The notes under the pieces: generated by a model
Databases searched by the model: none
What the model was told of the DNA's origin: nothing
What the model saw: only the letters and a program-made list of their open reading frames with translations
In this document: positions 19,062 to 28,681 of the stretch, piece after piece
How positions within the stretch are numbered: position 1 is the first letter of the stretch
Layout of the letters: every line of letters starts with the position of its first letter
DNA from: Shewanella benthica KT99
GTDB taxonomy: Bacteria; Pseudomonadota; Gammaproteobacteria; Enterobacterales; Shewanellaceae
Assembly: GCF_000172075.1 (NCBI RefSeq)
Contig: NZ_ABIC01000006.1
Coordinates: 1 to 64,000 of the forward strand
Direction: 5' to 3'
Length of the DNA stretch: 64,000 bases
Position numbers and translations under genes: made by a program

Positions 19062-19738
19062 ATGTTGAATAATCATACTAAAATGGACAGCGGTCAGCGG
19101 CCTTTTCTCAAGCAGCTTGCCAAAAATATTTCCAAGCAGAGCCTGAAGCAAGGTTTTCGCCCTTGTGGAATTAGATTAAATCGAATCAAGTTCAGCCGTA
19201 CATTGCTCTTATCCAGTAGCTTATTACTGCTAGCCTGCCAGCCTAAGGTCGATGAGCGAGCCGACATGGCAGCCTTATCCGTTGCCCCCAATGTGGTGGA
19301 TGCCTATGGTTTTACGCCCGCGACGAGTTATACCCTAGAGGCAAACTCTGCCGAGCTCCCAATCGGCGCATAAATATGTCGAATTGATGGGCGGCGCCGA
19401 TGCCGTGCTAATTCATGGCAAGACAGCCTTCGCAGCCGGAGAATATCGTTGGGCCGCCGAGCTGCTCAATCATCTGGTCTTTGCTGATGGAGCTAATACA
19501 TCGGCTAAAGAATTACTGGCCAAGAGCTACGATCAACTTGGTTATCAGGCCGAGTCTGCCGCTTGGCGTGATGTGTACCTATCGGCTGCATTTGAATTAC
19601 GCCACGGCACTCCGGATAAGGGCATCGGATCTCATGTTCTCCGATGATCTCAGTATCGAGGGCAGCAAGCTGGATCTGCTGAGTTTCTTCTCGCTACTAG
19701 ATAAGCCTAAAGGTGTGTTCGATATCGTTACACCTTAG
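19062..19738 (+). pseudogene. Alkylsulfatase (SdsA-type) relic
   Basis: Remains of a roughly 650-residue secreted alkylsulfatase. An N-terminal lipoprotein signal (SSSLLLLACQPK) leads to LEANSAELP, then the frame changes to HKYVELMGGADAVL, AAGEYRWAAELLNHLVFAD and QLGYQAESAAWRDVYL. These are the conserved dimerisation domain. A last fragment, DLMFSDDLSIEGSKLDLLSF, in another frame ends at 19738. The metallo-beta-lactamase domain with its zinc ligands is deleted. It would have cleaved alkyl sulfate esters in the periplasm. Confidence 0.75.
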
Positions 19739-19746
19739 ATTAGGCC

Positions 19747-19778
19747 AAGCAGTTCCTAGCTTCAACTAGGAACTGCTT
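19747..19778 (+). terminator. Hairpin after the sulfatase relic
   Basis: AAGCAGTTCCTAG pairs perfectly with CTAGGAACTGCTT across a six-base loop (13-bp stem), followed by TCC rather than a long T-run. Probably the old transcript end. Confidence 0.6.
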
Positions 19779-19884
19779 TCCAGCTTGTCTCCGCTTACCG
19801 CCTATGGTCCTAATGATACTCTGTTCATCGTTTGAGCCTCGCTGAGTAAATACGATTGACATATATAGTATAAAACCACTTAAT

Positions 19885-19903
19885 GATATTAATAGTCATT
19901 CTC
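19885..19903 (+). promoter_or_regulatory. Fur box upstream of the fumC unit
   Basis: GATATTAATAGTCATTCTC matches 15 of 19 positions of the consensus GATAATGATAATCATTATC. It lies 15 bp before the ATG of the fagA-like gene and is framed by a perfect 10-bp inverted repeat (AAACCACTTA at 19873-19882, TAAGTGGTTT at 19906-19915). TTGACA at 19856-19861 may be the -35. Iron-dependent repression is inferred. Confidence 0.65.
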
Positions 19904-19917
19904 ACTAAGTGGTTTGT

Positions 19918-20292
19918 ATGTGCCAATGTTTTCCACAGTTCGATAGTCAAGATCCTGCCATCAATGTGCTTCGTCATAAGATACGCCACGGTGAAGAGGT
20001 CGATAATCCTAGCCTAGTGTTAATCTGGTTTTCCATGGAGCTAGCTTTTATGGGGGCCTGTAAACATGCTGCCTGGTCACTCCATGTGGCAGAGTATCGA
20101 TTATTGCTCGATACTTTAGCTGATGACATACTCGAAGGACATTGGCGGTTGTGGTGTCTAGATAACATCTATAAGCCCTTAAGTGCGCTTTCTAGGTTGG
20201 TAGATACTGATGTTCAGAAGCTGGAACTTGAGAAGCTTTTCTATGAACTAAGAGTGACTAGCCAGTTTTTCAAAGCAGGCTTGGCCCACTAA
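19918..20292 (+). CDS. FagA-like Fur-associated small protein
   Basis: 124 residues, beginning MCQCFPQFDSQDPAINVLRH and ending SQFFKAGLAH; no membrane helix or catalytic motif. ATG 19918 is favoured over the upstream in-frame GTG. A Fur box directly upstream and fumC downstream reproduce the iron-repressed fagA-fumC arrangement known in Pseudomonas, which is why I suggest the FagA name. The biochemical function of FagA is not known. Its last 160 bp are duplicated, in decayed form, between it and fumC. Confidence 0.6.
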   Translation: MCQCFPQFDSQDPAINVLRHKIRHGEEVDNPSLVLIWFSMELAFMGACKHAAWSLHVAEYRLLLDTLADDILEGHWRLWCLDNIYKPLSALSRLVDTDVQKLELEKLFYELRVTSQFFKAGLAH

Positions 20293-20480
20293 GAAAGGAC
20301 ATTGGCCAGTTTATGGGTGTTTAGACAATATCTATAAACCGCTGAGTGCACTTTCTAGGTAGGTAGGTAGGTAAGTAGGTACTGATGTTCAGAAGCAGGA
20401 ACTTGAGCGGCATGCTCTTAGCAAAGAGCTATGAGCTGAGAGTCACTAGTCAATTCTTTAAAGCAGGTTTGGCCCACTGA
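20293..20480 (+). pseudogene. Decayed tandem copy of the fagA-like 3' end
   Basis: 20298-20480 repeats 20131-20292 with many substitutions: GAAAGGACATTGG, then GACAATATCTATAAACCGCT, GATGTTCAGAAGC(A/T)GGAACTTGAG and AAGCAGG(T/C)TTGGCCCACT. The copy holds a GGTA tetranucleotide run (20357-20382) and extra bases before the final GAGCTGAGAGTCACTAG. No open frame survives. It sits in the mRNA leader of fumC. Confidence 0.75.
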
Positions 20481-20517
20481 TTGAACTAATTAGTCAGTAA
20501 TAATGAAAAGGAAGATC

Positions 20518-21894
20518 ATGACTACACGTATTGAAAGAGACAGCATGGGAGAGCTAGAGGTGCCGGCTTCGGCGCTATATGGAGCTCAAACACAGCGAGC
20601 GGTGAATAACTTTCCCATCAGTGGCAAGAGAATGCCTGAGGCATTTATTCGTGCCTTACTTCTGGCTAAATCTGCTGCTGCTCAGGCTAATGCAAAGCTA
20701 GCCTTGCTGCCACAAGATATGGCAGATGGTATCTCAGATGCAGTGTCTCAACTACTCGATGATGAGGCCATGATGCAGCATTTTCCGGTGGATGTGTTTC
20801 AAACCGGCTCGGGCACTAGCTCGAACATGAATGCTAACGAGGTATTAGCTACGCTAGCGTCTAGAATTGCTAACCAAACCGTAGGTGCCAATGACCATGT
20901 CAATTATGGTCAGAGCAGTAACGATATCATCCCTTCCTGTATTCATATCAGTGCCGCCATTGAGTTGGAGAATCGTTTATTACCGGCACTGGAACACCTA
21001 TTGAAAGTGATTAAACACAAGGCCGCTGAAGTCGATCATCATATCAAGACGGGTAGAACTCATCTTATGGATGCCATGCCTGTGCGTATGAGTCAGAGTC
21101 TGCTGAGCTGGGCGAGTCAAATAGAGCAAAATATCGACCTGATCGATGGGATTAAGCCGAGATTACATAGCCTGGCTCAGGGAGGGACGGCTGTGGGCAC
21201 AGGCATCAATGCCCATGCAGATTTTGCCGCGGAGTTTAACCATCAGCTCAGTGAGGTCACCGGACTCACGTTTACTCCGGCGAGTAATTTTTTCAGCCAT
21301 ATTGGCACACAAGATATTGCAGTTTCATTGTCGGGGCAGTTGAAAACGCTGGCCGTATCTATGATGAAGATAGCGAACGACCTACGTTGGATGAATTCGG
21401 GACCCTTAGCCGGTTTGGGGGAGATTGAGTTGCAAGCCTTGCAGCCCGGTTCATCTATCATGCCGGGCAAGGTTAATCCGGTGATCCCCGAGGCGGTCAC
21501 TATGGTCGCGGCTCAGGTCATAGGTAACGATAGCGCCATCACAGTGGGCGGCCAGGCGGGAAATTTTGAATTAAACGTCATGTTGCCCATGATTGCCGAT
21601 AACTTACTTTCGAGCATAAGCTTGCTGGCCAATGTCAGTCATCTATTGGCGGATAAGGCCATAGCGACATTCAAGGTTAACGAGGTGCAATTGCAGAAAA
21701 CCTTGGCTCGTAACCCGATTCTAGTGACCGCGCTCAATCCAATTATTGGCTATGCTAAGGCCGCTGAAATTGCTAAGAAGTCTTATAAAGAAGGTCGAGC
21801 CGTACTGGATGTCGCCGAGGAAGAGACCGACATTTCTCGTGAGGAGCTTGAGCAGCTTTTAGACCCAGCCAAACTCACCTTAGGTGGGCTTTAG
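20518..21894 (+). CDS. fumC: Fumarate hydratase class II
   Basis: 458 residues from ATG 20518 (AAGGAAG five bases upstream; ATG 20503 is a less likely start). Oxygen-stable, iron-free fumarase of the aspartase/fumarase superfamily: TGSGTSSNMN, the catalytic-His region GRTHLMDAMP and the signature GSSIMPGKVNP are all present, and the length matches FumC. It interconverts fumarate and malate in the TCA cycle without an iron-sulfur cluster. Placement behind a Fur box suits induction under iron limitation. Confidence 0.96.
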   Translation: MTTRIERDSMGELEVPASALYGAQTQRAVNNFPISGKRMPEAFIRALLLAKSAAAQANAKLALLPQDMADGISDAVSQLLDDEAMMQHFPVDVFQTGSGTSSNMNANEVLATLASRIANQTVGANDHVNYGQSSNDIIPSCIHISAAIELENRLLPALEHLLKVIKHKAAEVDHHIKTGRTHLMDAMPVRMSQSLLSWASQIEQNIDLIDGIKPRLHSLAQGGTAVGTGINAHADFAAEFNHQLSEVTGLTFTPASNFFSHIGTQDIAVSLSGQLKTLAVSMMKIANDLRWMNSGPLAGLGEIELQALQPGSSIMPGKVNPVIPEAVTMVAAQVIGNDSAITVGGQAGNFELNVMLPMIADNLLSSISLLANVSHLLADKAIATFKVNEVQLQKTLARNPILVTALNPIIGYAKAAEIAKKSYKEGRAVLDVAEEETDISREELEQLLDPAKLTLGGL

Positions 21895-21943
21895 TCCCTT
21901 TAATTCAGAGGAGAAGGGAGAGCTAGTTCTCACTTCTCTGGGT

Positions 21944-22759
21944 TTACTTATGCGGCTTATCGCTCAGTTGAAACTTGCTGCACATGTAGACAGTCAGAGA
22001 GATAAGCGCCGTGATGATGAGATAGCGGTTAAACAGGAGCACAGAGAAAGGATCTTTGCCTAAATGCTTTAATTCACTCACTAGCACAATCATGGATAGG
22101 GCAAAGATAATCCAATATTGATACTTGAGTTTGAGTGTCGATAATGGCACGGCACCGCAAGCCAGATAGGCCAATAACCAGCCCAATATCGCGCCAAAGG
22201 CGATGTCTTCTGGCCAGTGTGCACCCACCGCAATACGAGAAAGCCCCACCGCAACCGCCAGCATCAATACGCTTAGTTTACACCATAGCTTATCGGCTAG
22301 TAGCCAGATGACACCGGCTAATGCAAAGGCTGTCGTTGTGTGTCCCGATGGGAACGCATGCTCATAGCGAGCCTTGCCTATTATATTGATTACCTCGAGT
22401 ACGGCAGCAGGCCTGGGGGCATCGAAATACTGTTTTAAAAAATGCACGCATAATGCACACAGCAGCGTGGTGACTATGACACGATATAACCATTGAGGCT
22501 TATAAGTGAGGCAAATTAAGATTAAGGCTCCGGCGGTAATGCCGTCGCCTAAGTCAGTCACGCACAGTAGTAACCAGCTAGGTAGGCTAGCGCCAAGTTC
22601 ATTGAACCAGTTGAAGGTCTCTAAATTGGTTTGCGCATTCAAGGTGAGAATGTGGCAGATAAATAACAGCAGTAAAACGGATAGGAAGCTACTGTTAATT
22701 TCTGAGTCTTGTGGCTGTTTTACAGTCGCGACTCGACTGAGCTCGTGTGTCGGTAACAT
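21944..22759 (-). CDS. PAP2-family membrane phosphatase
   Basis: 271 residues with about seven hydrophobic helices and the three phosphatase motifs: KQYFDAPRP, PSGHT and SRIAVGAHWPED, containing the catalytic histidines. Related enzymes dephosphorylate undecaprenyl pyrophosphate, phosphatidylglycerophosphate or lipid A; the exact substrate is not decidable here. The gene is monocistronic, convergent with fumC. Confidence 0.88.
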   Translation of the reverse strand: MLPTHELSRVATVKQPQDSEINSSFLSVLLLLFICHILTLNAQTNLETFNWFNELGASLPSWLLLCVTDLGDGITAGALILICLTYKPQWLYRVIVTTLLCALCVHFLKQYFDAPRPAAVLEVINIIGKARYEHAFPSGHTTTAFALAGVIWLLADKLWCKLSVLMLAVAVGLSRIAVGAHWPEDIAFGAILGWLLAYLACGAVPLSTLKLKYQYWIIFALSMIVLVSELKHLGKDPFSVLLFNRYLIITALISLTVYMCSKFQLSDKPHK

Positions 22760-23023
22760 AAACTGATACTCATACTTTTATTATTTTTATTCGTGGTAGT
22801 TTAAAGCGACAGGTGCGACCGGACTCTTGCGAGAAATGTAGGCCTGAAGCAAATTGTTAACATAGACATAATCTTACCTGTCATATGTTGAAATCCGTTT
22901 CAGTCATTGAAAGTTTTGTTTTAGAAATTGATTCGCTAAAGCTAGCGTATATTCAAACACTGGAGATGTAATGTCAATGTATTGCCAATGTTTACACTAG
23001 TGAGTGAAAATAGATTAGCGCGG

Positions 23024-24037
23024 TTAACTTATGATCAGGGAGACCATCTTCAGTGGGTGATTCCCGTCAAATGACGGGAAGTCCTGATGGCAATCTAGCC
23101 AGGTATGGCTGGTTACCGTGCGTCCTTGTTTCTCGACGCAGCGAACCAGGGCATCAAACCAGGCCGCTCGTTCGACCTTAGCGACGTTATTACAGCAGAT
23201 TATGGTGCCACCCGGTTTCGTTGTCAGTAGTGCGGGCTTAAATAGACTCTGGTAGTCATTGATAAGGTCGACGATACCGAAAGGGCTCTTGGCGAAGCGA
23301 GGTGGATCGAGAAATACCAAGTCAAACTGAGTCGCTGTTAGTTTAGGGTATTTAGGTAGCTTCTGGTTACGACGCCCACCGACCTTAAGTCCGGCTAGCT
23401 GACGCAGTGCCGGGAAGGCATCACTCTGGACAAACTCACAGACATCGTCGACATTATTTAGCTCGGCATTCTTTTTACCTGCGGTTAATGCAAACGATGA
23501 GAAGTCCACATTCATCACCCTGCTGGCTCCGCCTACCGCGGCGGCTGTGCCTATGCCGCAGGTATATGAAAATAGGTTGAGTACGGTTTTATTCAGGCTG
23601 TTTGCCTTGACGAATTCACGACCCGCTCGCATATCCAGAAACAGCAAGGGATCTTGTCCCTCATGACGCAGCTTAGAGGTAAACTTGATGCCATTCTCAT
23701 GTATCACCTGAGCTTGGTTAGCAAAGTCTTGGGTAATGACATCCAGCGGGTTCATCACGCGTGAATTCTTATCGGAGCGGTCGTTGTAGATAATGGGCAG
23801 ATCTTCGACTCGAGTTAGCGAGTCACTTATCTCTTTTAGCTCGACTTCATTCAATGTCTGATGAAAGCTTTGAATTAACCAGGCTTCGCCATATCTATCT
23901 ATGTTTAAGCCATTTACGCCTTCGGCTGTGCCATGAAATACCCGGTAACAATCTGTGTGGTTCGTTTTAGCTTGGGTAAGTAAGTCTTGACGCTTTTCGA
24001 GAGCTGTGGCTAATAATGCGGAGATAGACATGGTCAT
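23024..24037 (-). CDS. Class I SAM-dependent rRNA methyltransferase (RlmI/RlmK-like)
   Basis: 337 residues. The N-terminal half carries GLNIDRYGEAWLIQSFH and a long linker; the Rossmann methyltransferase core follows with LNLFSYTCGIGTAAAVGGA (SAM motif I), VNVDFSS-like acidic loop and FDLVFLDPPRFAKSPFG (motif IV with the DPPRF signature of the YccW/RlmI group). It is shorter than RlmI (about 396) and starts without a full PUA domain, so it is a relative rather than RlmI itself. A start at 24031 (second Met) is equally possible. Confidence 0.8.
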   Translation of the reverse strand: MTMSISALLATALEKRQDLLTQAKTNHTDCYRVFHGTAEGVNGLNIDRYGEAWLIQSFHQTLNEVELKEISDSLTRVEDLPIIYNDRSDKNSRVMNPLDVITQDFANQAQVIHENGIKFTSKLRHEGQDPLLFLDMRAGREFVKANSLNKTVLNLFSYTCGIGTAAAVGGASRVMNVDFSSFALTAGKKNAELNNVDDVCEFVQSDAFPALRQLAGLKVGGRRNQKLPKYPKLTATQFDLVFLDPPRFAKSPFGIVDLINDYQSLFKPALLTTKPGGTIICCNNVAKVERAAWFDALVRCVEKQGRTVTSHTWLDCHQDFPSFDGNHPLKMVSLIIS

Positions 24038-24174
24038 TGACTCGTATAGATGACTAATATTGACATTGGTGTATTGGCTGTAACTAGTGACAGCGGCGCC
24101 ATGATAGCAAAACCGATAACTAAAAGTGGTGTTAATCCAAGTTAGTATTTAGAAATAATGAGAAGCGATCAGTG

Positions 24175-24771
24175 ATGACCATAACAGAGGGAAAGCCTAA
24201 ACTGGTTTTAGTGCATGGTATTTTTAATACGGGATCTGTGATGAGCTGGATGAGAAGACAGTTTGAGTCTCAGGGATTCGAGTGTTTCACCCCGACGCTA
24301 AAACCCTTTGATGGTCGCCATGGCGTTGAGTATGCCGCCAATAGCCTAAAGAGCCAGATAGATAAGCGCTACGGTGAACATCAGCGCATAGTGCTTATCG
24401 GCTTCAGCATGGGGGGTATCGTTGCGAGATATTACCTGCAACATCTCGAAGGGTATTCAAGAACTAGCCACTTATTTACCATCTCTAGTCCTCATAGCGG
24501 CAGCTACATGGCCTATCTGCCTTATCCATCGAAAGCGATGAAACAACTCAGGCCCGATAGTGAACTGCTCAGGTCCTTAGATGAATCTGCAGACCGGCTC
24601 GATGGGCTAAAACTCTATTCTTACAGAACATCTATCGATTACACCATAGTGCCGAGTACCAGTTCACATTGGGAGTTGGCTGAGAATAAGACGTTCTTCG
24701 TCGCTCTGCATCTTTCTATGGTCTTCAGCAGTAAGATCACTAATGAAATACTCGCTAGACTGAATGAGTAA
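24175..24771 (+). CDS. Small alpha/beta-hydrolase (lipase-like)
   Basis: 198 residues: LVHGIFNTGSVMSWM (oxyanion-hole HG), nucleophile elbow GFSMGG at about residue 80, then SSPHSGSYMAYL. The terminal part has an expected catalytic His region in HWELAENKTFFVALHLSM. Cytoplasmic (no signal peptide). ATG 24175 is preferred over GTG 24172. Substrate unknown; similar proteins are annotated as triacylglycerol lipase-like or acetyltransferase-like hydrolases. Confidence 0.75.
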   Translation: MTITEGKPKLVLVHGIFNTGSVMSWMRRQFESQGFECFTPTLKPFDGRHGVEYAANSLKSQIDKRYGEHQRIVLIGFSMGGIVARYYLQHLEGYSRTSHLFTISSPHSGSYMAYLPYPSKAMKQLRPDSELLRSLDESADRLDGLKLYSYRTSIDYTIVPSTSSHWELAENKTFFVALHLSMVFSSKITNEILARLNE

Positions 24772-24777
24772 CTGAAA

Positions 24778-24809
24778 TATGGCTAGGCCTAAGATTCGGC
24801 CTAGCCATA
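24778..24809. terminator. Bidirectional hairpin between convergent genes
   Basis: TATGGCTAGGCC and GGCCTAGCCATA form a perfect 12-bp stem with an 8-base loop between the convergent hydrolase and DUF885 genes. Strong palindrome, no long T-run on either side. Confidence 0.65.
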
Positions 24810-24833
24810 GGTTAGATTAATTATGGCTCCGGC

Positions 24834-26729
24834 CTATGTTTGTGCTTTTATCCATTGCTCGACATCGGATTGGACTACAGACATAGGTCTGGCGCCTGGT
24901 AGTAAGATGAGATCATGGAAGGCGCGGATATCAAACTTGTCTCCCAGAGTTTGTTGCGCCTTGGCTCTGAGCTCGACTAGCTTCAACATGCCAAGCTTGT
25001 AGCCCAGGGCTTGACCCGGCCAGGCGATATAACGGTCGATAGCAGAAGTCACCTTTTTTTGGGTGGACCCAGTCGCTTCGGCAACATATTCTATGGCCTG
25101 CTGGCGAGTCCACTTTTTATGATGAAGTCCGGTATCGACTACGAGTCTCGCGGCGCGATAAGCCTCGGCCTTGAGACGGCCCAAGTTACCCCAAGGATCA
25201 TTTTCATACATGCCCATTTCAGAGGCAAGCAACTCTGAGTACAGGGCCCAGCCTTCAATATAGGCATTGAATGAAGCGTTTTGACGCATCAGGCCAATAT
25301 CCTTTTGCAGCATGTTAAGGGCTATCTGGAAGTGGTGTCCTGGTACTGCTTCATGATAAGTGAGCGTCTTGAGGCCGTATTTGGAGATAGAGGTCATATC
25401 TTTAAGGTTAATAAAGAAGACGCCGGGACGACTAGCATCGAGCGCTGGTGGTATATAGGATCCACCTGCAGCCCCAGCCTCGGTTTCAACAGGGACACGC
25501 ATGACGATCACCTCTTGTGGTGGCAAGGTCGAGAATAGTTGTGGTGCCTTGGTCATCACTGTCTCTATGTCTTTGCTGAGATCCTTGAGCAATTGTTGAC
25601 GGCCAGCATCTGAATTCTCGTATAGAAAACGTGGCTCGCTGCTGAGTTGGATCATGCGCTCGCCTACACTTCCCCTATTGTAACCGTTAGCTTTTAAGAT
25701 GCTGTCCATCTCGCTGGTGATGCGGTTAACTTCTTCGATGCCCAGCTGATGGATCTCGTCGGCACTCAAATTTGAGTCTGCCAAGTAGGTGATGCCATGT
25801 TGATAGAAAGACTCACCATTGGGCTGGGCCCAAATCCCCACATCAGTGGGTGCTTTACGCGCTAAACTGGTCATCAGAGCGCTAACATCACGGTATGCGG
25901 GATAGATCTGCTCATCGACGAGTTTACTGGCTTGTGCAATGAAAGCCTCTCTATGCTTTGCATCAATTTTATCTGTGGCATTCAGTTTTTCTTGGAAGCT
26001 AGTGACCAGGCTGTGTTCACTAGCAGGTTTTGCCGTAAACTTAGTGAGGAACTTGAGCGTGTTGGCAAATAGTGGCTTAGGAAGAATGACACCGTTAGCG
26101 GCATCGGCTTCCACTTTGGCCTTTACTTGATTAGTCATTTCAGCCAAGGCAGTTAAGCGGTGCAGATAATCTGCAGCATCGCCTAGGTCTGAGATAGCCT
26201 GCTGATCGGTTAATATGGCAGGAATGTCGATCAGTGGCCCACTAATTTGGTTGACTATGTAAGGTAGGTGTCCGCCCCAGGTATCGATATAACCTGCGTT
26301 AAATTGCGCATCTCCGGCGTAGTAATTAGCGATTACCTGGTTAACGACGACGTGACGTTTGTCGTTATCAGATAGATTTTGAGTCTCTATACTGGCTAGC
26401 TGTGATGCCGCGAACTGCATTTTTTGTTGCAAGGCTTTCATGCCTGTCGGAGAGTAATCGGGGAGCTGGCGTTGAAAGTTTCCCGCAATGTCATAACTGA
26501 GATTTAACGAGGTGGCCAATGCTGGCTGAGACTCGATGAAGTCTTGAGTGAACTGCGCCACTCTAGCGTCAATACTCGCTCGTTTATCCGTGTCGACCTT
26601 AGCTGTTTGAGCGACTTGTGTACTTTGGGCAGTGACTCCGATCGTATTATTTGCAGATTCAGTCTGTTCATTAGTGCAACCAAACAAGGCCACTAAAACA
26701 CTTAGGCCGATAAGACTTTTACTAAACAT
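24834..26729 (-). CDS. DUF885 lipoprotein, putative zinc peptidase
   Basis: 631 residues with lipoprotein signal (VLVALFGCTNEQ). DUF885 proteins carry an HExxH-like zinc motif; here YHEAVPGHHFQIALNM lies at about residue 455. The terminal GQALGYKLGMLKLVELRAKA is also a family hallmark. Likely anchored in the envelope, facing the periplasm, with peptidase activity inferred from the motif only. Transcribed alone, divergent from the FG-GAP gene. Confidence 0.85.
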   Translation of the reverse strand: MFSKSLIGLSVLVALFGCTNEQTESANNTIGVTAQSTQVAQTAKVDTDKRASIDARVAQFTQDFIESQPALATSLNLSYDIAGNFQRQLPDYSPTGMKALQQKMQFAASQLASIETQNLSDNDKRHVVVNQVIANYYAGDAQFNAGYIDTWGGHLPYIVNQISGPLIDIPAILTDQQAISDLGDAADYLHRLTALAEMTNQVKAKVEADAANGVILPKPLFANTLKFLTKFTAKPASEHSLVTSFQEKLNATDKIDAKHREAFIAQASKLVDEQIYPAYRDVSALMTSLARKAPTDVGIWAQPNGESFYQHGITYLADSNLSADEIHQLGIEEVNRITSEMDSILKANGYNRGSVGERMIQLSSEPRFLYENSDAGRQQLLKDLSKDIETVMTKAPQLFSTLPPQEVIVMRVPVETEAGAAGGSYIPPALDASRPGVFFINLKDMTSISKYGLKTLTYHEAVPGHHFQIALNMLQKDIGLMRQNASFNAYIEGWALYSELLASEMGMYENDPWGNLGRLKAEAYRAARLVVDTGLHHKKWTRQQAIEYVAEATGSTQKKVTSAIDRYIAWPGQALGYKLGMLKLVELRAKAQQTLGDKFDIRAFHDLILLPGARPMSVVQSDVEQWIKAQT

Positions 26730-27093
26730 GGTTCATCCTTCTTTGTCACGTTTTTTGTATTTTTGTGAACTATACCCTGATTCTGAGTGGTAGGCATTGG
26801 TTAAAAATATTGTGGCATCCTCTGCCGCTGGTTAAGTGGGAATCTTGATATTTCACTGTTCGATGATAGTTATCATGCTCATAACAGCGCCATGAGTGAA
26901 TCTGAGCATGTCTACATTCAGGCCGGTTTCAGCGAAAAATTGTATCTAATTAGGCTCCTGCCTAATTAGTTTGTAACATCTTATTAACTGAACTTTCTTT
27001 TTTTTTCAGAGTCGATAGATTAAGCCCATAGGTTTTTAGCGCGATACGAAAGAGAAAGTCAGGCGCTTATTGCGAGATTGGAGTTTATTGCAA
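26730..27093. other. Divergent intergenic region with a perfect palindrome
   Basis: 364 bases between the divergent DUF885 and FG-GAP genes. CTAATTAGGC / GCCTAATTAG (26946-26955 and 26960-26969, loop TCCT) is perfect. As no gene ends here, it is more likely an operator or leader hairpin than a terminator. No other structure noted. Confidence 0.5.
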
Positions 27094-28681
27094 ATGGAAA
27101 AAATCAGAAACGGTTCACCTTTTTTATCTATGCTTGCGGCGTCCCCCGTACATGCATTACCTGTATTGCTCTTACCTATGCTGGCTCTGGCATCGGTTGG
27201 CGCTAATGCGGCCTCCAAAAAATTCGGCTGTAATCCTCGAATCTCACAGTGTTGAAACAAGCTTCAAGCTGACTCATCCAATATTGCCGGCTAATTTGCT
27301 AGCGACGAGTGGCAAAGAGCTAGTTATCTTCGGTGTGGATGATTCCCGGCAGAAGTGGTTAGCCGTTTTTGCTTTCGATAAGGTGAAGGGCAAGTATACC
27401 GAGTCTTTAAAAGTTAAATTTCCTCGTGAGCTTGCCAGCTTCGATTTGACCCGGCGTGATAACGATAACTCGCCGACTAATGCTAATGAAATGCAGCAAT
27501 TGATGTTCTTATCGAGTAAGCATTTAATTAGATTCGTTCCCGGTGATAAGTTAAATCCCTTCCAAATTGTTGCCGATATCAACTCAATGTCGCTCAAGCA
27601 TAGCCCCGACTACATTAGTGACAGTGATTTTATTCGAGATCTTAATGGTGATGGCCTGGATGACATCATCATTAGCGACTTCGATCAGGTAGAGCTGTTT
27701 ATCGCACAAACCGATGGCAGTTATCAAAGGCAGCCACTGCCGATTAAGCCTCAAGTCCGACTTTATAACGATGGTGTTCGCTACACTCAGTCAAAACTCT
27801 ATAGTGCCGATATCAATCTCGATGGTAAGTTGGATGTCGTTAAGATAGGTGAGGGGGAGCTAGAGGTGTATAGACAAGATGAGTCGGGCAATTTCGATCC
27901 TATCGCTAAATACAGCTCGGTTCGTCTGGCTATCAGCGGTCTGGATTGGTGGAATAAGCGCGACGCTTACGGTGAGCAGTTAGATCAGAGTGACTTGATT
28001 TACCGCAAAGTGGAGCAGCTTAAAGATATCAATAACGATGGCTTAACCGATATGGTGGTGCGTTACACCAAGAGCTCAGGTGTGCTGGATAGGGTGAATG
28101 ATTATGAGATTTATCTGGGTGAAAACATCAAGGGACAGCTGACGTTTCCGCAGAAGCCTAATAGCGTGATTAGAGCCGATGGCACCTTAACAGGGTTAGA
28201 ATTTATCGATATCGACGGCGATAACAAAGATGAGGTGCTGGTGGCGGGGTTCGACATCGGCTTATCACAGATCATCGGCGCCTTGATTTCGGGCAGTATC
28301 GATCAGGATGTGTATCTATTTAAGATGGATGAGAATAGCCAGTTCTCCGATGATGCCAATTTTAGTAAAGAGGTGGAGTTAAGCCTCAGCCTCACCTCGG
28401 GTCAAAGTGGCACCCCTGTGGTCAAGCTGGCGGATATTAATGGTGATGGGCTGCAAGATCTGTTGTTGTCAGACGGAGATGATACCTTGCAGATATTTCT
28501 AGGCAGTGACAGGCTTTTTGTTAACAGGAGCGAAAAAATCCGAGTCCAGCTGCCTCAAGACGGTGGCATGGTATCTAGCGAAGACCTCAATGGTGATGGT
28601 AAAGATGATCTGCTGATCAAGTACGGTCAGCAAGATGATGAGTCACTACAAAGTCAATTTAAGGTGATTTTAGCCGGATAG
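27094..28681 (+). pseudogene. Secreted FG-GAP/VCBS-repeat protein with a homopolymer frameshift
   Basis: ATG 27094 encodes a signal peptide (LLLPMLALASVGANA, then ASKK). The mature frame resumes one base later as NSAVILESHSVETSF and runs to 28681. The break lies in an A6 run near 27221-27226: five As would give one continuous 529-residue protein. The mature part contains at least six calcium-binding FG-GAP-type repeats such as DLNGDGLDDI, DINLDGKLDV, DINNDGLTDM, DINGDGLQDL and DLNGDGKDDL, predicting an extracellular beta-propeller. Function unknown. A sequencing error or slippage-dependent expression are alternatives to a true pseudogene. Confidence 0.8.
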
